The translations under genes were made by a program, and so were the position numbers. Under the pieces are notes generated by a model that was given only the letters and a program-made list of their open reading frames with translations, did not search any database and was not told where the DNA came from. 38,790 nucleotides of DNA from Clostridia bacterium (GTDB lineage: Bacteria > Bacillota > Clostridia > TANB77 > CAG-508), in NCBI GenBank assembly GCA_017939755.1, contig JAGBAJ010000065.1, positions 1-38,790 of the forward strand, read 5' to 3'. Positions 1 to 6,841 of the stretch are shown one piece after another; position 1 is the first letter of the stretch, and each line of letters opens with the position of its first letter.

Positions 1-48
1 ATTTTTTCAGTTGTTTAATTATTCTTATTTTTTTATTAATATAAATTG

Positions 49-57
49 TTATCCACA
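49..57 (+). promoter_or_regulatory. DnaA box downstream of recF
   Basis: Perfect TTATCCACA 9-mer in the short AT-rich gap after the recF stop codon. It is an outlier of the origin box clusters at 2387-2552 and 4011-4063. A single box has uncertain function, but perfect boxes are strongly concentrated in this part of the window. Confidence 0.6.
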
Positions 58-108
58 TATAATTTAAAATATTTCTTTTATTTATTTTGTTTTGATTTAT
101 TTTTTCTT

Positions 109-1182
109 TTATTTTATTTTTTTTAATTTTCCATTAATTACATTAAATTCACTATAATTTATATTTTCTATATCTATTTTGTCAGTGCAAGTTACAAATA
201 CCTGTGTTTGTCCAATATTTTTCAAAAAATTATTTCTTCTATTCTCATCTAATTCTGACATAAAATCGTCTAATAATAATATAGGATTTTCTCCTATTTC
301 TTCTCGTATAACTTGTAGCTCTGACATTTTTAATGATAATACAACCGTTCTATTTTGCCCTTGTGATCCATATGTATTAACACTTTTTTCATTTAAATAT
401 ATATCAAAATCATCCTTATGAATTCCTTTGGTTGTCGACCCTCTTAATATATCTATTTTTTGGTGATTTTTTAATATATAATAATTGGTTTGTGCGTCAG
501 AAAAGTCTGAAATATATTCTATTTTTAAATTTTCATTATTATTTGTTATTTTTTTATGAATATCATTTATTTTTTCTTTTATTTTTTGAATAAATTCTCT
601 TCTATAATTAAATATTTTTTCGCCATATTCTGCAAGCTTTACATCCCATACATCGAGTAATTCTTCACTTTTTTTCTCTAATTTTATTTGTTTTAAATAA
701 GCATTCCTTTGCTCTAATGTTTTTGTATACATATTTAAACAATAAATATAATTAGGTCTCAATTGACTAATCATTATATCTAAAAAACGTCTCCTCATTT
801 TTGGTCCATTTTTTAATATATTAATATCGTCTGGCGTAAATAAAACAATATTTATTTTTCCAATTAATTCACTTAATTTTTTATTTTTTATTCCATTTAA
901 ATAAATATTTTTTTTATCAGAAATTTCAATTTTTATTTTTCCATCTCTATCAATTTTATTATAATTAATTTCAACATTTAGAAAATTCCTTTCGAATTTA
1001 ATTAATTCCTTGTCCTTATTCGCTCTAAAGGACTTTCCAATTGCACATAAAAAAATTGCCTCAATAATGTTTGTTTTTCCTTGTGCATTATTTCCATAAA
1101 AAATATTAATATTTTTATTAAAATCGATATTAAATTCATCATAATTCCTAAAATTAATCATTTTCATATTAGTTATTAACAT
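109..1182 (-). CDS. recF: DNA replication and repair protein RecF
   Basis: RecF is an ABC/SMC-type ATPase that binds gapped or single-stranded DNA and helps load RecA at stalled forks. The 357-residue product has the family's typical length and N-terminus (MKMINFRNYDEFNIDF), a Walker A GNNAQGKTNIIEAI near residues 31-44, an ABC signature-like YGSQGQNRTVVLSL near 270-283 and a Walker B LLLDDFMSELD near 302-312. The ATG at 1182 is preceded by AGAGG at normal spacing. It lies 29 bp after dnaN in the same leftward unit, as in most Firmicutes origins. A perfect DnaA box (1196-1204) sits in the gap. The codons are strongly A/T-biased, like the rest of the window. Confidence 0.96.
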   Translation of the reverse strand: MLITNMKMINFRNYDEFNIDFNKNINIFYGNNAQGKTNIIEAIFLCAIGKSFRANKDKELIKFERNFLNVEINYNKIDRDGKIKIEISDKKNIYLNGIKNKKLSELIGKINIVLFTPDDINILKNGPKMRRRFLDIMISQLRPNYIYCLNMYTKTLEQRNAYLKQIKLEKKSEELLDVWDVKLAEYGEKIFNYRREFIQKIKEKINDIHKKITNNNENLKIEYISDFSDAQTNYYILKNHQKIDILRGSTTKGIHKDDFDIYLNEKSVNTYGSQGQNRTVVLSLKMSELQVIREEIGENPILLLDDFMSELDENRRNNFLKNIGQTQVFVTCTDKIDIENINYSEFNVINGKLKKIK

Positions 1183-1195
1183 ATTGTGCCTCTTT

Positions 1196-1204
1196 TGTGG
1201 ATAA
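1196..1204 (-). promoter_or_regulatory. DnaA box between dnaN and recF
   Basis: Perfect TTATCCACA on the minus strand, lying just upstream of the recF ribosome binding site inside the dnaN-recF transcript. It may be an extension of the origin box set or affect transcription into recF; neither can be judged from sequence. Confidence 0.55.
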
Positions 1205-1211
1205 CTTTCTT

Positions 1212-2327
1212 CTATTCTTTCATTCTAATAGGTAAAATCATATAAACATAGTCACCTTCATTAATTGGTCTTATAATACATGGTGAAATACTTGTTCCAA
1301 AATCTACAAATATTTCATCATCATCAATACATCTGCAAGCATCTAGAAAGTATTTAGGATTAAACCCTACCTCCAAGTTTTTTCCTTCTGTAGATACCAT
1401 CATTTCTTCTTTAGCATCTCCTGTTTGATTTGTACACGAAATAATGATTTTTCCTATATCAATTGAAACTTTTACAGGATATTTTTTCTCTTTTTCCATA
1501 CTTGATGATGATATTAGAGATATTCTTTCAAAGCAATTTAATAAATTTGTTCTATTTACTCTTATCCTTGTCTCCCATATTTCAGGAATAACGTTTGAAT
1601 AATTTAAGAATTCACCATCTAATAATCTTGTTACAATTTTACAATTTTCTAATTCAAATAAAGCCTGATTCTTTGCTACACCAATTTTTATTGTTTCGAA
1701 AGAATCAACTAATATTTTATTTATTTCATTTAATGTTCTACCAGGAATTACAGCTTTAAAGTCATTCACTTTAGTTTGAAGAAATTTACTTTTCCATGCT
1801 AATCTAAACCCATCAACTGCAACCACATTCAATTTATTATTAATTATTTCAAATAAACAGCCAGTAAATATAGGTCTGTTTTCTTCGGTACTTACAGCAA
1901 ATATTGTTCTTCTAATCATTTCCTTTAAGGTATTTTGCTCTATTTCAATAGAATTCTCTATATTAATTTGAGGTAATTCTGGAAAGTCACTCGGATTCAT
2001 AGTTGCTAATTTATATAAAGATCCTTCACATTCTATAACTAATAGATTATTTTCATTTACATATATTGTAATTTCTGTATTAGGAAGTTTTCTTATTATC
2101 TCACTAAACATTGTAGCATTAATAACTATAGCTCCTTCTTCTTTTACTTCACAATTAAATACATATTCAATACCAATTTCTAAATCATATGTTGTCAACT
2201 TAACTTGTGTATTATTAGTTTGAATAAGTATACCTTCTAATATAGGCATATTAGCTTTAGATGCTACAGCTTTCGTTACGGAATTAAGGGCTTTAATGAT
2301 ATTTTCTTTTTCACAAATGATTTTCAT
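1212..2327 (-). CDS. dnaN: DNA polymerase III subunit beta (sliding clamp)
   Basis: The beta clamp encircles DNA and tethers the replicative polymerase; it also docks mismatch repair and translesion proteins. The 371-residue product has the normal length and family landmarks: N-terminal KIICEKENIIKALNSVTKAV, the LEGILIQ segment near residues 30-36, ENRPIFTGCLFE near 147-158 and the C-terminal YVYMILPIRM that closes the third clamp domain. ATG at 2327 has an AGGAG ribosome binding site a few bases upstream. It follows dnaA across the 315-bp origin gap and is followed by recF. The AT-rich part of the unwinding element directly abuts its ribosome binding site, so its leader overlaps origin DNA. 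Confidence 0.97.
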   Translation of the reverse strand: MKIICEKENIIKALNSVTKAVASKANMPILEGILIQTNNTQVKLTTYDLEIGIEYVFNCEVKEEGAIVINATMFSEIIRKLPNTEITIYVNENNLLVIECEGSLYKLATMNPSDFPELPQINIENSIEIEQNTLKEMIRRTIFAVSTEENRPIFTGCLFEIINNKLNVVAVDGFRLAWKSKFLQTKVNDFKAVIPGRTLNEINKILVDSFETIKIGVAKNQALFELENCKIVTRLLDGEFLNYSNVIPEIWETRIRVNRTNLLNCFERISLISSSSMEKEKKYPVKVSIDIGKIIISCTNQTGDAKEEMMVSTEGKNLEVGFNPKYFLDACRCIDDDEIFVDFGTSISPCIIRPINEGDYVYMILPIRMKE

Positions 2328-2340
2328 ATTTGATGTCTCC

Positions 2341-2404
2341 TTTTTTTAAATAATTAAATATATTTAGTAGTAGTAGTAGTAGGTACTGTGGATTATGTGG
2401 ATAA
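2341..2404 (-). other. Origin unwinding module: two DnaA boxes, spacer, DnaA-trio, AT-rich DUE
   Basis: Read on the minus strand (dnaA toward dnaN) the order is TTATCCACA, TAATCCACA, a 4-base spacer GTAC, then six CTA triplets (TAG on the plus strand, 2365-2382), then an A/T-only tract to about 2341. This matches the basal unwinding system described for Bacillus subtilis: DnaA bound at the boxes extends onto trinucleotides of one strand and opens the AT-rich DNA. Six uninterrupted, identical triplets is an unusually clean example. Confidence 0.85.
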
Positions 2405-2527
2405 CTATGTGCAAAACTTGTATCCCTAGGTGTTTAGATGTTGATAATTTTGTGGAAAAGTATACAAGTTATCCACAGTAAAAAAATGAAAATGTGGAAA
2501 ACTTACTTATCCACAGGTTATCCACAC

Positions 2528-2553
2528 GATATCCACACCCCTATGTGGATATC
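2528..2553. repeat. Perfect palindrome of two near-consensus DnaA boxes
   Basis: GATATCCACA (2528-2537), a 6-base loop, then TGTGGATATC (2544-2553): a perfect 10-bp inverted repeat built from two head-to-head one-mismatch boxes. It abuts the perfect box at 2518-2526. It could bind a DnaA pair or form a cruciform or RNA hairpin. There is no T-run after it on the dnaA strand, so it is a poor terminator. Confidence 0.7.
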
Positions 2554-2642
2554 TAAGCAACTGCTTCCGTAGGGCTAGATTGAAGTCTATTTACGTACAA
2601 AAACGAACGTTTGTAAAAATACTGCTTTTCGTTTATATTTAG

Positions 2643-3977
2643 CTATTTATCGTCTAAAAGAATGTTTTTCACACTTTCCACAATTAGCTTAGTATTTTGG
2701 TTCTCTTTTATATCTGATTCAATCTTGTTACATGCATGCATTACAGTTGTGTGATCTCTTTTTCCAAAGTCTTTTCCTATTTGAGGTAAAGACATTTGGG
2801 CTACATTTCTGCATAAATACATTGCAATTTGTCTTGGAAAGGCAATATCATTTGACCTTTTTGACCCTCTTAAATCTTTAGCACTTATATTAAAATATTT
2901 TGCTACAGTTTCTTGTATAAATTCTGAAGAAATTACTTTCTCTTGTTGGGCTACAATATCATTAATTGCCCTTTCTGCCATCTCTTTAGTGATTGGGCTA
3001 TTTGTTAATGAAGATGTAGCTATTAGTTTATTTAATGTTCCTTCAAGCTCCCTAATATTAGAGTCTATTCTCGTTGCTATATTCGAAAGAATTTCATCAT
3101 CTACAATTATATTATCCAATTGGGCTTTTTTTCTTAATATAGCTAAACGTGTTTCATAATCAGGATTAGATATATCTGCAATTAATCCCCATTCAAATCT
3201 TGATTTTAATCTATCTTCTAATAGAGGTATATCCTTTGGTGGTTTATCGCTTGATAAAATAATTTGCTTACCGCTCTCATGCAATGTATTAAATGTGTGA
3301 AAAAATTCCTCCTGGATACGTTCTTTTCCTGCAATAAACTGAATATCATCTATAAGAAGTACATCAATATTTCTATATTTATCCCTGAATTGGGCGCTGG
3401 TATTATCCTTTATAGAATTTATTAATTGATTAGTAAACTTTTCAGATGTAACATATAGAATGCTATAGTTCTTATTTTTTCTTAAAATTGAATTACCAAT
3501 TGCGTGCATTAAGTGAGTTTTTCCTAATCCAACGCCTCCATATATAAATAGAGGATTGTACGATGTTGCAGGTGCCTCAGCAACAGCTAAAGCGGCTGCA
3601 TGTGCAAACCTATTATTATTTCCAACAACAAATGAGTCAAATGTATATTTTGGATTAAGTGTTGAATTAGAGTATCCAAAGTTATTGTCTTGAGTAAAAG
3701 ATGTTCCAGAAGACTCTTCTAACTCTTCTTTAGAAATAATTGAAACTGTACATTCTTTGTTCGTTATAAAATTAAATGTGTTAGTGAATAATTCACTATA
3801 CCTTGATTGTATTGATTCCTTTTGGAAACTTGAAGAAGCAACTAAAACAACTAAGTTATTGTCAAAGCTCTTTATTTCTAAGTTTTTTATCCAAGTTTCA
3901 TAAGATATTTTTGTTGTTTCATCCTTTAAAAGTTCTTTTGCTTTTGTTAAAAGTTCATTTAATTCACTTTGCATCAT
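2643..3977 (-). CDS. dnaA: Chromosomal replication initiator protein DnaA
   Basis: DnaA binds the 9-mer boxes at oriC, oligomerises with ATP and melts the origin. The 444-residue protein has all four domains: an N-terminal DnaB/DnaD-interacting domain (about 1-80), a short polar linker, the AAA+ core from YTFDSFVVG near residue 111 with Walker A GGVGLGKT (147-154) and Walker B LLIDDIQF (207-214), and the C-terminal helix-turn-helix with signature GKRDHTTVMHACNKIE. Two adjacent ATG codons are possible (3977, 3974); AAGGA upstream supports either. DnaA boxes occur on both sides of the gene, allowing autoregulation through the cluster at 4011-4063 that lies between promoter and start. Confidence 0.98.
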   Translation of the reverse strand: MMQSELNELLTKAKELLKDETTKISYETWIKNLEIKSFDNNLVVLVASSSFQKESIQSRYSELFTNTFNFITNKECTVSIISKEELEESSGTSFTQDNNFGYSNSTLNPKYTFDSFVVGNNNRFAHAAALAVAEAPATSYNPLFIYGGVGLGKTHLMHAIGNSILRKNKNYSILYVTSEKFTNQLINSIKDNTSAQFRDKYRNIDVLLIDDIQFIAGKERIQEEFFHTFNTLHESGKQIILSSDKPPKDIPLLEDRLKSRFEWGLIADISNPDYETRLAILRKKAQLDNIIVDDEILSNIATRIDSNIRELEGTLNKLIATSSLTNSPITKEMAERAINDIVAQQEKVISSEFIQETVAKYFNISAKDLRGSKRSNDIAFPRQIAMYLCRNVAQMSLPQIGKDFGKRDHTTVMHACNKIESDIKENQNTKLIVESVKNILLDDK

Positions 3978-4010
3978 GATTCAATCCTTCCAAAATCAAA
4001 GTTTTGAGAG

Positions 4011-4063
4011 TTATCCACAAAGTTATCCACATATGTTGATAAATGTCCACAAACTGTGGATAA
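4011..4063. promoter_or_regulatory. DnaA box cluster upstream of dnaA (second half of oriC)
   Basis: Perfect boxes at 4011-4019 and 4023-4031 (plus orientation) and 4055-4063 (minus), plus a one-mismatch box at 4034-4042 and a two-mismatch one at 4043-4051. They lie in the untranslated leader of dnaA, downstream of its predicted promoter, where bound DnaA could both assist the origin and repress its own gene. The rest of the 311-bp dnaA-rpmH gap holds the two divergent promoters and nothing else that I can see. Confidence 0.88.
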
Positions 4064-4123
4064 CTTAGCTAAAAATAGCTAGTAAAAAATCCCTCAAAAC
4101 CCGTATTCCCTATCTTTTTGTAT

Positions 4124-4153
4124 ATAATATCAAATCAGTCATATATTAGTCAA
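4124..4153 (-). promoter_or_regulatory. Predicted sigma-A promoter of dnaA
   Basis: On the minus strand TTGACT (4148-4153), an 18-bp spacer, then TATTAT (4124-4129). It points at dnaA about 147 bp downstream; the DnaA box cluster lies between. Confidence 0.55.
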
Positions 4154-4190
4154 TAAAATTATAAAATATTTTGAAAATTAAAAATAACTA

Positions 4191-4220
4191 TTGACATAAA
4201 CAAACCATTGGTTGTATAAT
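4191..4220 (+). promoter_or_regulatory. Predicted sigma-A promoter of rpmH operon
   Basis: Consensus TTGACA (4191-4196), 18-bp spacer, consensus TATAAT (4215-4220). It points at rpmH, whose ATG is about 69 bp further. It is divergent from the dnaA promoter. Confidence 0.8.
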
Positions 4221-4288
4221 TGTGACATTGATGAATAATTTAGGAAAATTATTAGATAAAATATAGAATATTAGGAGGTGCTAAATAG

Positions 4289-4423
4289 ATGAAAAGAACA
4301 TTCCAACCTAAAAATAGACAAATGAAGAAAGAGCATGGATTTTTAAAAAGAATGAAAACAAGATCAGGTAGAAATGTATTAAAAGCAAGACGTGCTAAAG
4401 GAAGAGCTAAATTAAGTGCTTAG
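4289..4423 (+). CDS. rpmH: 50S ribosomal protein L34
   Basis: Short basic protein of the large ribosomal subunit, located near the peptide exit tunnel. The 44-residue product begins [11 protein letters not shown] and ends KGRAKLSA, matching L34 across its full length with about 40 % Lys/Arg. AGGAGG lies 9 bases before the ATG. It is first in the rightward operon and has its own strong promoter. The hairpin behind it (4432-4459) probably reduces readthrough into rnpA, which balances a very abundant ribosomal protein against a scarce RNase P subunit. Confidence 0.97.
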   Translation: MKRTFQPKNRQMKKEHGFLKRMKTRSGRNVLKARRAKGRAKLSA

Positions 4424-4431
4424 TTAAAATG

Positions 4432-4459
4432 AGAACCAGACAAAAAGTGGTTCTTTTTT
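4432..4459 (+). terminator. Terminator or attenuator after rpmH
   Basis: AGAACCA (4432-4438), 9-base loop, TGGTTCT (4448-4454), followed by a run of T. No new promoter is obvious before rnpA, so partial termination is likely. Confidence 0.75.
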
Positions 4460-4487
4460 AAAATAAGAGGAAAGATAGAATTTTTTT

Positions 4488-4826
4488 ATGAGAAGAATTA
4501 AAACACTAAAAAAGAATTATGAAATTAAGAATGTTTTGTCAAGAGGAAGATTTTATCTAGGGAAATATGTAACTATCTACATTAAGGACAATAATAAAAA
4601 TGAAAATTATATTGGAATAGCTGTTAATACGAAAATAGGAAAGGCTGTTAAAAGAAACAGAATTAAGAGACTAATCCGAGAGAGTTATAGGATTAATAAA
4701 AATCAATTAAAAAAAGGTAAAGATATTGTTTTCATGTGGAACAAACACTCAAATATCGAAGATATTAACTTTTCCAAGATGAATGAAGATATATGTTCTC
4801 TGATGAACAAAGCAAATATGGTGTAA
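4488..4826 (+). CDS. rnpA: Ribonuclease P protein component
   Basis: Protein cofactor of RNase P, which trims the 5' leader of tRNA precursors and helps the RNA subunit bind substrate. The 112-residue product has the family start ([19 protein letters not shown]) and the conserved basic RNR motif helix [14 protein letters not shown] near residues 53-66. AGAGGAAAG lies upstream with a rather long gap of about 14 bases to the ATG, suggesting weak translation. It follows the rpmH attenuator and is one base from yidD, so the two are probably translationally coupled. Confidence 0.95.
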   Translation: MRRIKTLKKNYEIKNVLSRGRFYLGKYVTIYIKDNNKNENYIGIAVNTKIGKAVKRNRIKRLIRESYRINKNQLKKGKDIVFMWNKHSNIEDINFSKMNEDICSLMNKANMV

Positions 4827-4827
4827 A

Positions 4828-5046
4828 ATGAAAAAAATAATATTAAGTTTTATTGAGCTATATAAAAAAATAATTTCCCCCGTAATATCCGCAAAAGGAT
4901 ATCATTGTAAGTTTTATCCTTCATGTTCGGATTATACTAAACAAGCAATTGAGAAATATGGAATATTTAAAGGTGTATATTTAGGCATTAAACGTATAGT
5001 TAGGTGTCATCCTTTTTCAAAAGGTGGATATGACCCTTTAAAGTAA
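4828..5046 (+). CDS. yidD: Membrane protein insertion efficiency factor YidD
   Basis: Small amphipathic peripheral membrane protein that helps YidC-dependent insertion. The 72-residue product shows the family pattern: an N-terminal helix ([15 protein letters not shown]), the cysteine motif [11 protein letters not shown] (three-residue spacing typical of YidD) and a C-terminal [12 protein letters not shown]. It starts directly behind the rnpA stop and is followed 16 bp later by yidC, the usual rnpA-yidD-yidC order. Confidence 0.95.
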   Translation: MKKIILSFIELYKKIISPVISAKGYHCKFYPSCSDYTKQAIEKYGIFKGVYLGIKRIVRCHPFSKGGYDPLK

Positions 5047-5062
5047 GGAGGAACAAATATTT

Positions 5063-5926
5063 ATGTTTTTGTTTTCAGATATAGCAAATATATTTGGATA
5101 TGTACTGGACTGGCTATATAATATTGTAGGACAAAATTATGGTATTGCTATAATTCTATTTACTGTATTACTAAGAGTTCTTTTACTTCCTGTAACGATT
5201 AAACAACAACAATCAATGAAAAAAAGTGCAAAATTACAGGTAAAGATGAGGGAAATTCAGTTCAAGTATAAAAATAATCCAGACCAAATGAATAAAGAAA
5301 TTATGGAATTGTACAAAAAAGAGAATTTAAGCCCTTTTTCAGGCTGTTTAAGTGCAATTTTACAAATAATCATCATATTATCCGTATTTTGGTTAGTTAG
5401 CAAGCCACTAACATATATGAAAAAAATTGATCCAAATATAATAACAAGCTATCAAAATGAAATAAATGAGCAAAATAACAACAAAGGTAAGTCTAGTTAT
5501 TATGAAATTGAAATAATCCAAAAGAAGGCAGAGCAAGATGAAAATGTTAGAATTAATATGAACTTTGCAGGATTAGATTTAAGTAAGGTTCCAAGTCAAA
5601 ATCTATCAGATTACAAAGTATATATAATACCAGTGCTCTATGTTATATCATCGTTCTTATCAATGAAAGTTGCAACTAATAGGAAGAATAATGGCAATCA
5701 AAAAACTTTAGGTGATGGAAGCAAGGACGGAGCAGCAGAGCTAGATGTATCAGAGCAAATGAATAAGAGCATGTCACTAATTACACCTATTATGGCGGTT
5801 TCAATTGCTTTTATTGCACCTCTGGGATTAGCTTTATATTGGTTAGTTAGCAACGTTCTTATGATTGCGGAAAGAAAGTTAATAAGTATATATGTTGATT
5901 CTAAGGAGGATAAATCAAATGTCTAG
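5063..5926 (+). CDS. yidC: Membrane protein insertase YidC/Oxa1
   Basis: Inserts and folds inner membrane proteins, alone or with the Sec translocon. The 287-residue product is the short Gram-positive form. An N-terminal amphipathic part is followed by a first transmembrane helix with the conserved arginine in FTVLLRVLLLPVTIKQQQ (about residues 33-50), the cytoplasmic coiled-coil hairpin (about 55-90), a second helix (IILSVFWLV), and C-terminal helices (YIIPVLYVISSFLS and ALYWLVSNVL). I see no lipoprotein cysteine near the start, unlike SpoIIIJ. AAGGAGG precedes the ATG. The stop codon overlaps the jag start by 8 bp. Confidence 0.94.
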   Translation: MFLFSDIANIFGYVLDWLYNIVGQNYGIAIILFTVLLRVLLLPVTIKQQQSMKKSAKLQVKMREIQFKYKNNPDQMNKEIMELYKKENLSPFSGCLSAILQIIIILSVFWLVSKPLTYMKKIDPNIITSYQNEINEQNNNKGKSSYYEIEIIQKKAEQDENVRINMNFAGLDLSKVPSQNLSDYKVYIIPVLYVISSFLSMKVATNRKNNGNQKTLGDGSKDGAAELDVSEQMNKSMSLITPIMAVSIAFIAPLGLALYWLVSNVLMIAERKLISIYVDSKEDKSNV

Positions 5927-6608
5927 AATAATTATTTCCGAAGGAAAAACAACAAATGAAGCTATTGAAAAAGGTTTAAAGGAATTAAACACAACTAGAA
6001 ATAACGTTGAAATAAAGGTATTAGAGCAAGAAAAAAGAAGTTTCTTTGATATATTGGCTCCTAGAGTTGTTAAGGTTGAGTTGACAATGAAAGACGAAGA
6101 GATTCAAAGGAATGAAAGAAAACAAACTAAGATAGATGTAAGCATAGAGGATTTAGAAAATGCTAAGTCTAAACTTGAAAACTTCATCAACGCATTTTTA
6201 AATAAAATAGACAATTCTTTTGAATATTCAATAAAAATAGAAAACTCAAATATAATTGTAAATATTGATGGTGAGCAATCTGGAACATTAATAGGGTATA
6301 GAGGCGAAACATTAAATGCATTACAATCAATATTAACATCTATAGTAAATAATGATATAAGTGGTAAAATAAAAGTATTTTTAAATATAGATAATTACAA
6401 GGAAAAAAGAGAAAAAGCATTAGAAGAGCTAGCAGTAAAAGTATCAAAGACTGTATTAAAAAACAATAAATCTATTACTTTAGAGCCTATGAATGCATAT
6501 GAAAGAAAGATAATTCATAGTAAATTACAGGATATGCATAATATTAGAACTCATAGTATTGGAGAAGAACCAAATAGAAGGATAGTAATTGAAAAAGTAA
6601 ATAAATAA
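5919..6608 (+). CDS. jag: RNA-binding protein Jag / KhpB (SpoIIIJ-associated)
   Basis: Jag/KhpB binds RNA, usually with KhpA, and influences cell-envelope and division functions. The 229-residue product has an N-terminal Jag domain (SRIIISEGKTTNEAIEKGL and the KRSFFDIL segment), a type II KH domain with GYRGETLNALQSI near residues 126-138, and an R3H domain at the C-terminus (MNAYERKIIHSKLQD then RTHSIGEEPNRRIVI). An upstream in-frame ATG at 5892 lies inside yidC and lacks a ribosome binding site; AAGGAGGA at 5903-5910 selects 5919. The ATG overlaps the end of yidC, implying coupled translation. Confidence 0.93.
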   Translation: MSRIIISEGKTTNEAIEKGLKELNTTRNNVEIKVLEQEKRSFFDILAPRVVKVELTMKDEEIQRNERKQTKIDVSIEDLENAKSKLENFINAFLNKIDNSFEYSIKIENSNIIVNIDGEQSGTLIGYRGETLNALQSILTSIVNNDISGKIKVFLNIDNYKEKREKALEELAVKVSKTVLKNNKSITLEPMNAYERKIIHSKLQDMHNIRTHSIGEEPNRRIVIEKVNK

Positions 6609-6621
6609 ACAAATAAATCAG

Positions 6622-6670
6622 AAGTCAAAGTTCGATTTTAGTAATAACTATATCATGCTTTGACTTTTTT
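6622..6670 (+). terminator. Terminator after jag
   Basis: AAGTCAAAG (6622-6630) pairs with CTTTGACTT (6658-6666) across a 27-base loop, followed by a T-run. It closes the rpmH-to-jag operon. Confidence 0.65.
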
Positions 6671-6741
6671 TATACATTAGGAAAGTCATGCTGACTTTTC
6701 CTAATGTATAAAAAAAGGCTTCGCCGAAAACAGATGCACAC
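6667..6741. repeat. Structured dispersed repeat, copy 1
   Basis: About 75 bp shared with 19790-19863. Its left part is a long hairpin: TATACATTAGGAAAGTCA (6671-6688), loop TGC, and the matching arm to 6710 with one bulge. It is followed by an A-run and GGCTTCGCCG. Both copies start in the T-run of a terminator between two genes. Copy 1 continues into further hairpins to 6808. It looks like a small non-autonomous repeat; no coding capacity. Confidence 0.8.
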
Positions 6742-6808
6742 AAACTTTACAACGTAAAGTTTGGCGCCGAACAAATTCACGGAAAATCTTCGATTTTCCG
6801 ATTTGTTC
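6741..6808. repeat. Hairpin array downstream of repeat copy 1
   Basis: CAAACTTTAC (6741-6750), loop AAC, GTAAAGTTTG (6754-6763) is a perfect 10-bp stem. Then GAACAAAT (6769-6776) pairs with ATTTGTTC (6801-6808) around an inner perfect stem GGAAAATC (6781-6788) and GATTTTCC (6792-6799). This part is absent from copy 2. CGCCGAA occurs before each hairpin unit, giving a modular look. Confidence 0.7.
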
Positions 6809-6841
6809 TATAATAAATATTATTTTTAGATGGAGGAAGAA

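Larger units (their letters stand above)
2328..2642. other. oriC, dnaA-dnaN intergenic part
   Basis: The 315-bp gap is the main origin candidate. Perfect DnaA boxes lie at 2396-2404 (minus orientation), 2469-2477, 2507-2515 and 2518-2526 (plus). One-mismatch boxes lie at 2387-2395, 2529-2537 and 2544-2552. The side next to dnaN carries the unwinding module, described separately. The last ~85 bp toward dnaA (2554-2642) contain no box that I can see. Paired with the box cluster upstream of dnaA (4011-4063) this makes a bipartite origin of the Bacillus type. Genes diverge on either side, as expected for leading-strand transcription. Confidence 0.93.

Noticed and set aside
5892..5918. Upstream ATG of jag giving nine extra residues
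   Set aside because: No ribosome binding site; AAGGAGGA is correctly placed for 5919. The same reasoning moved the starts of mnmE, the GerMN gene, pgm and tex downstream.
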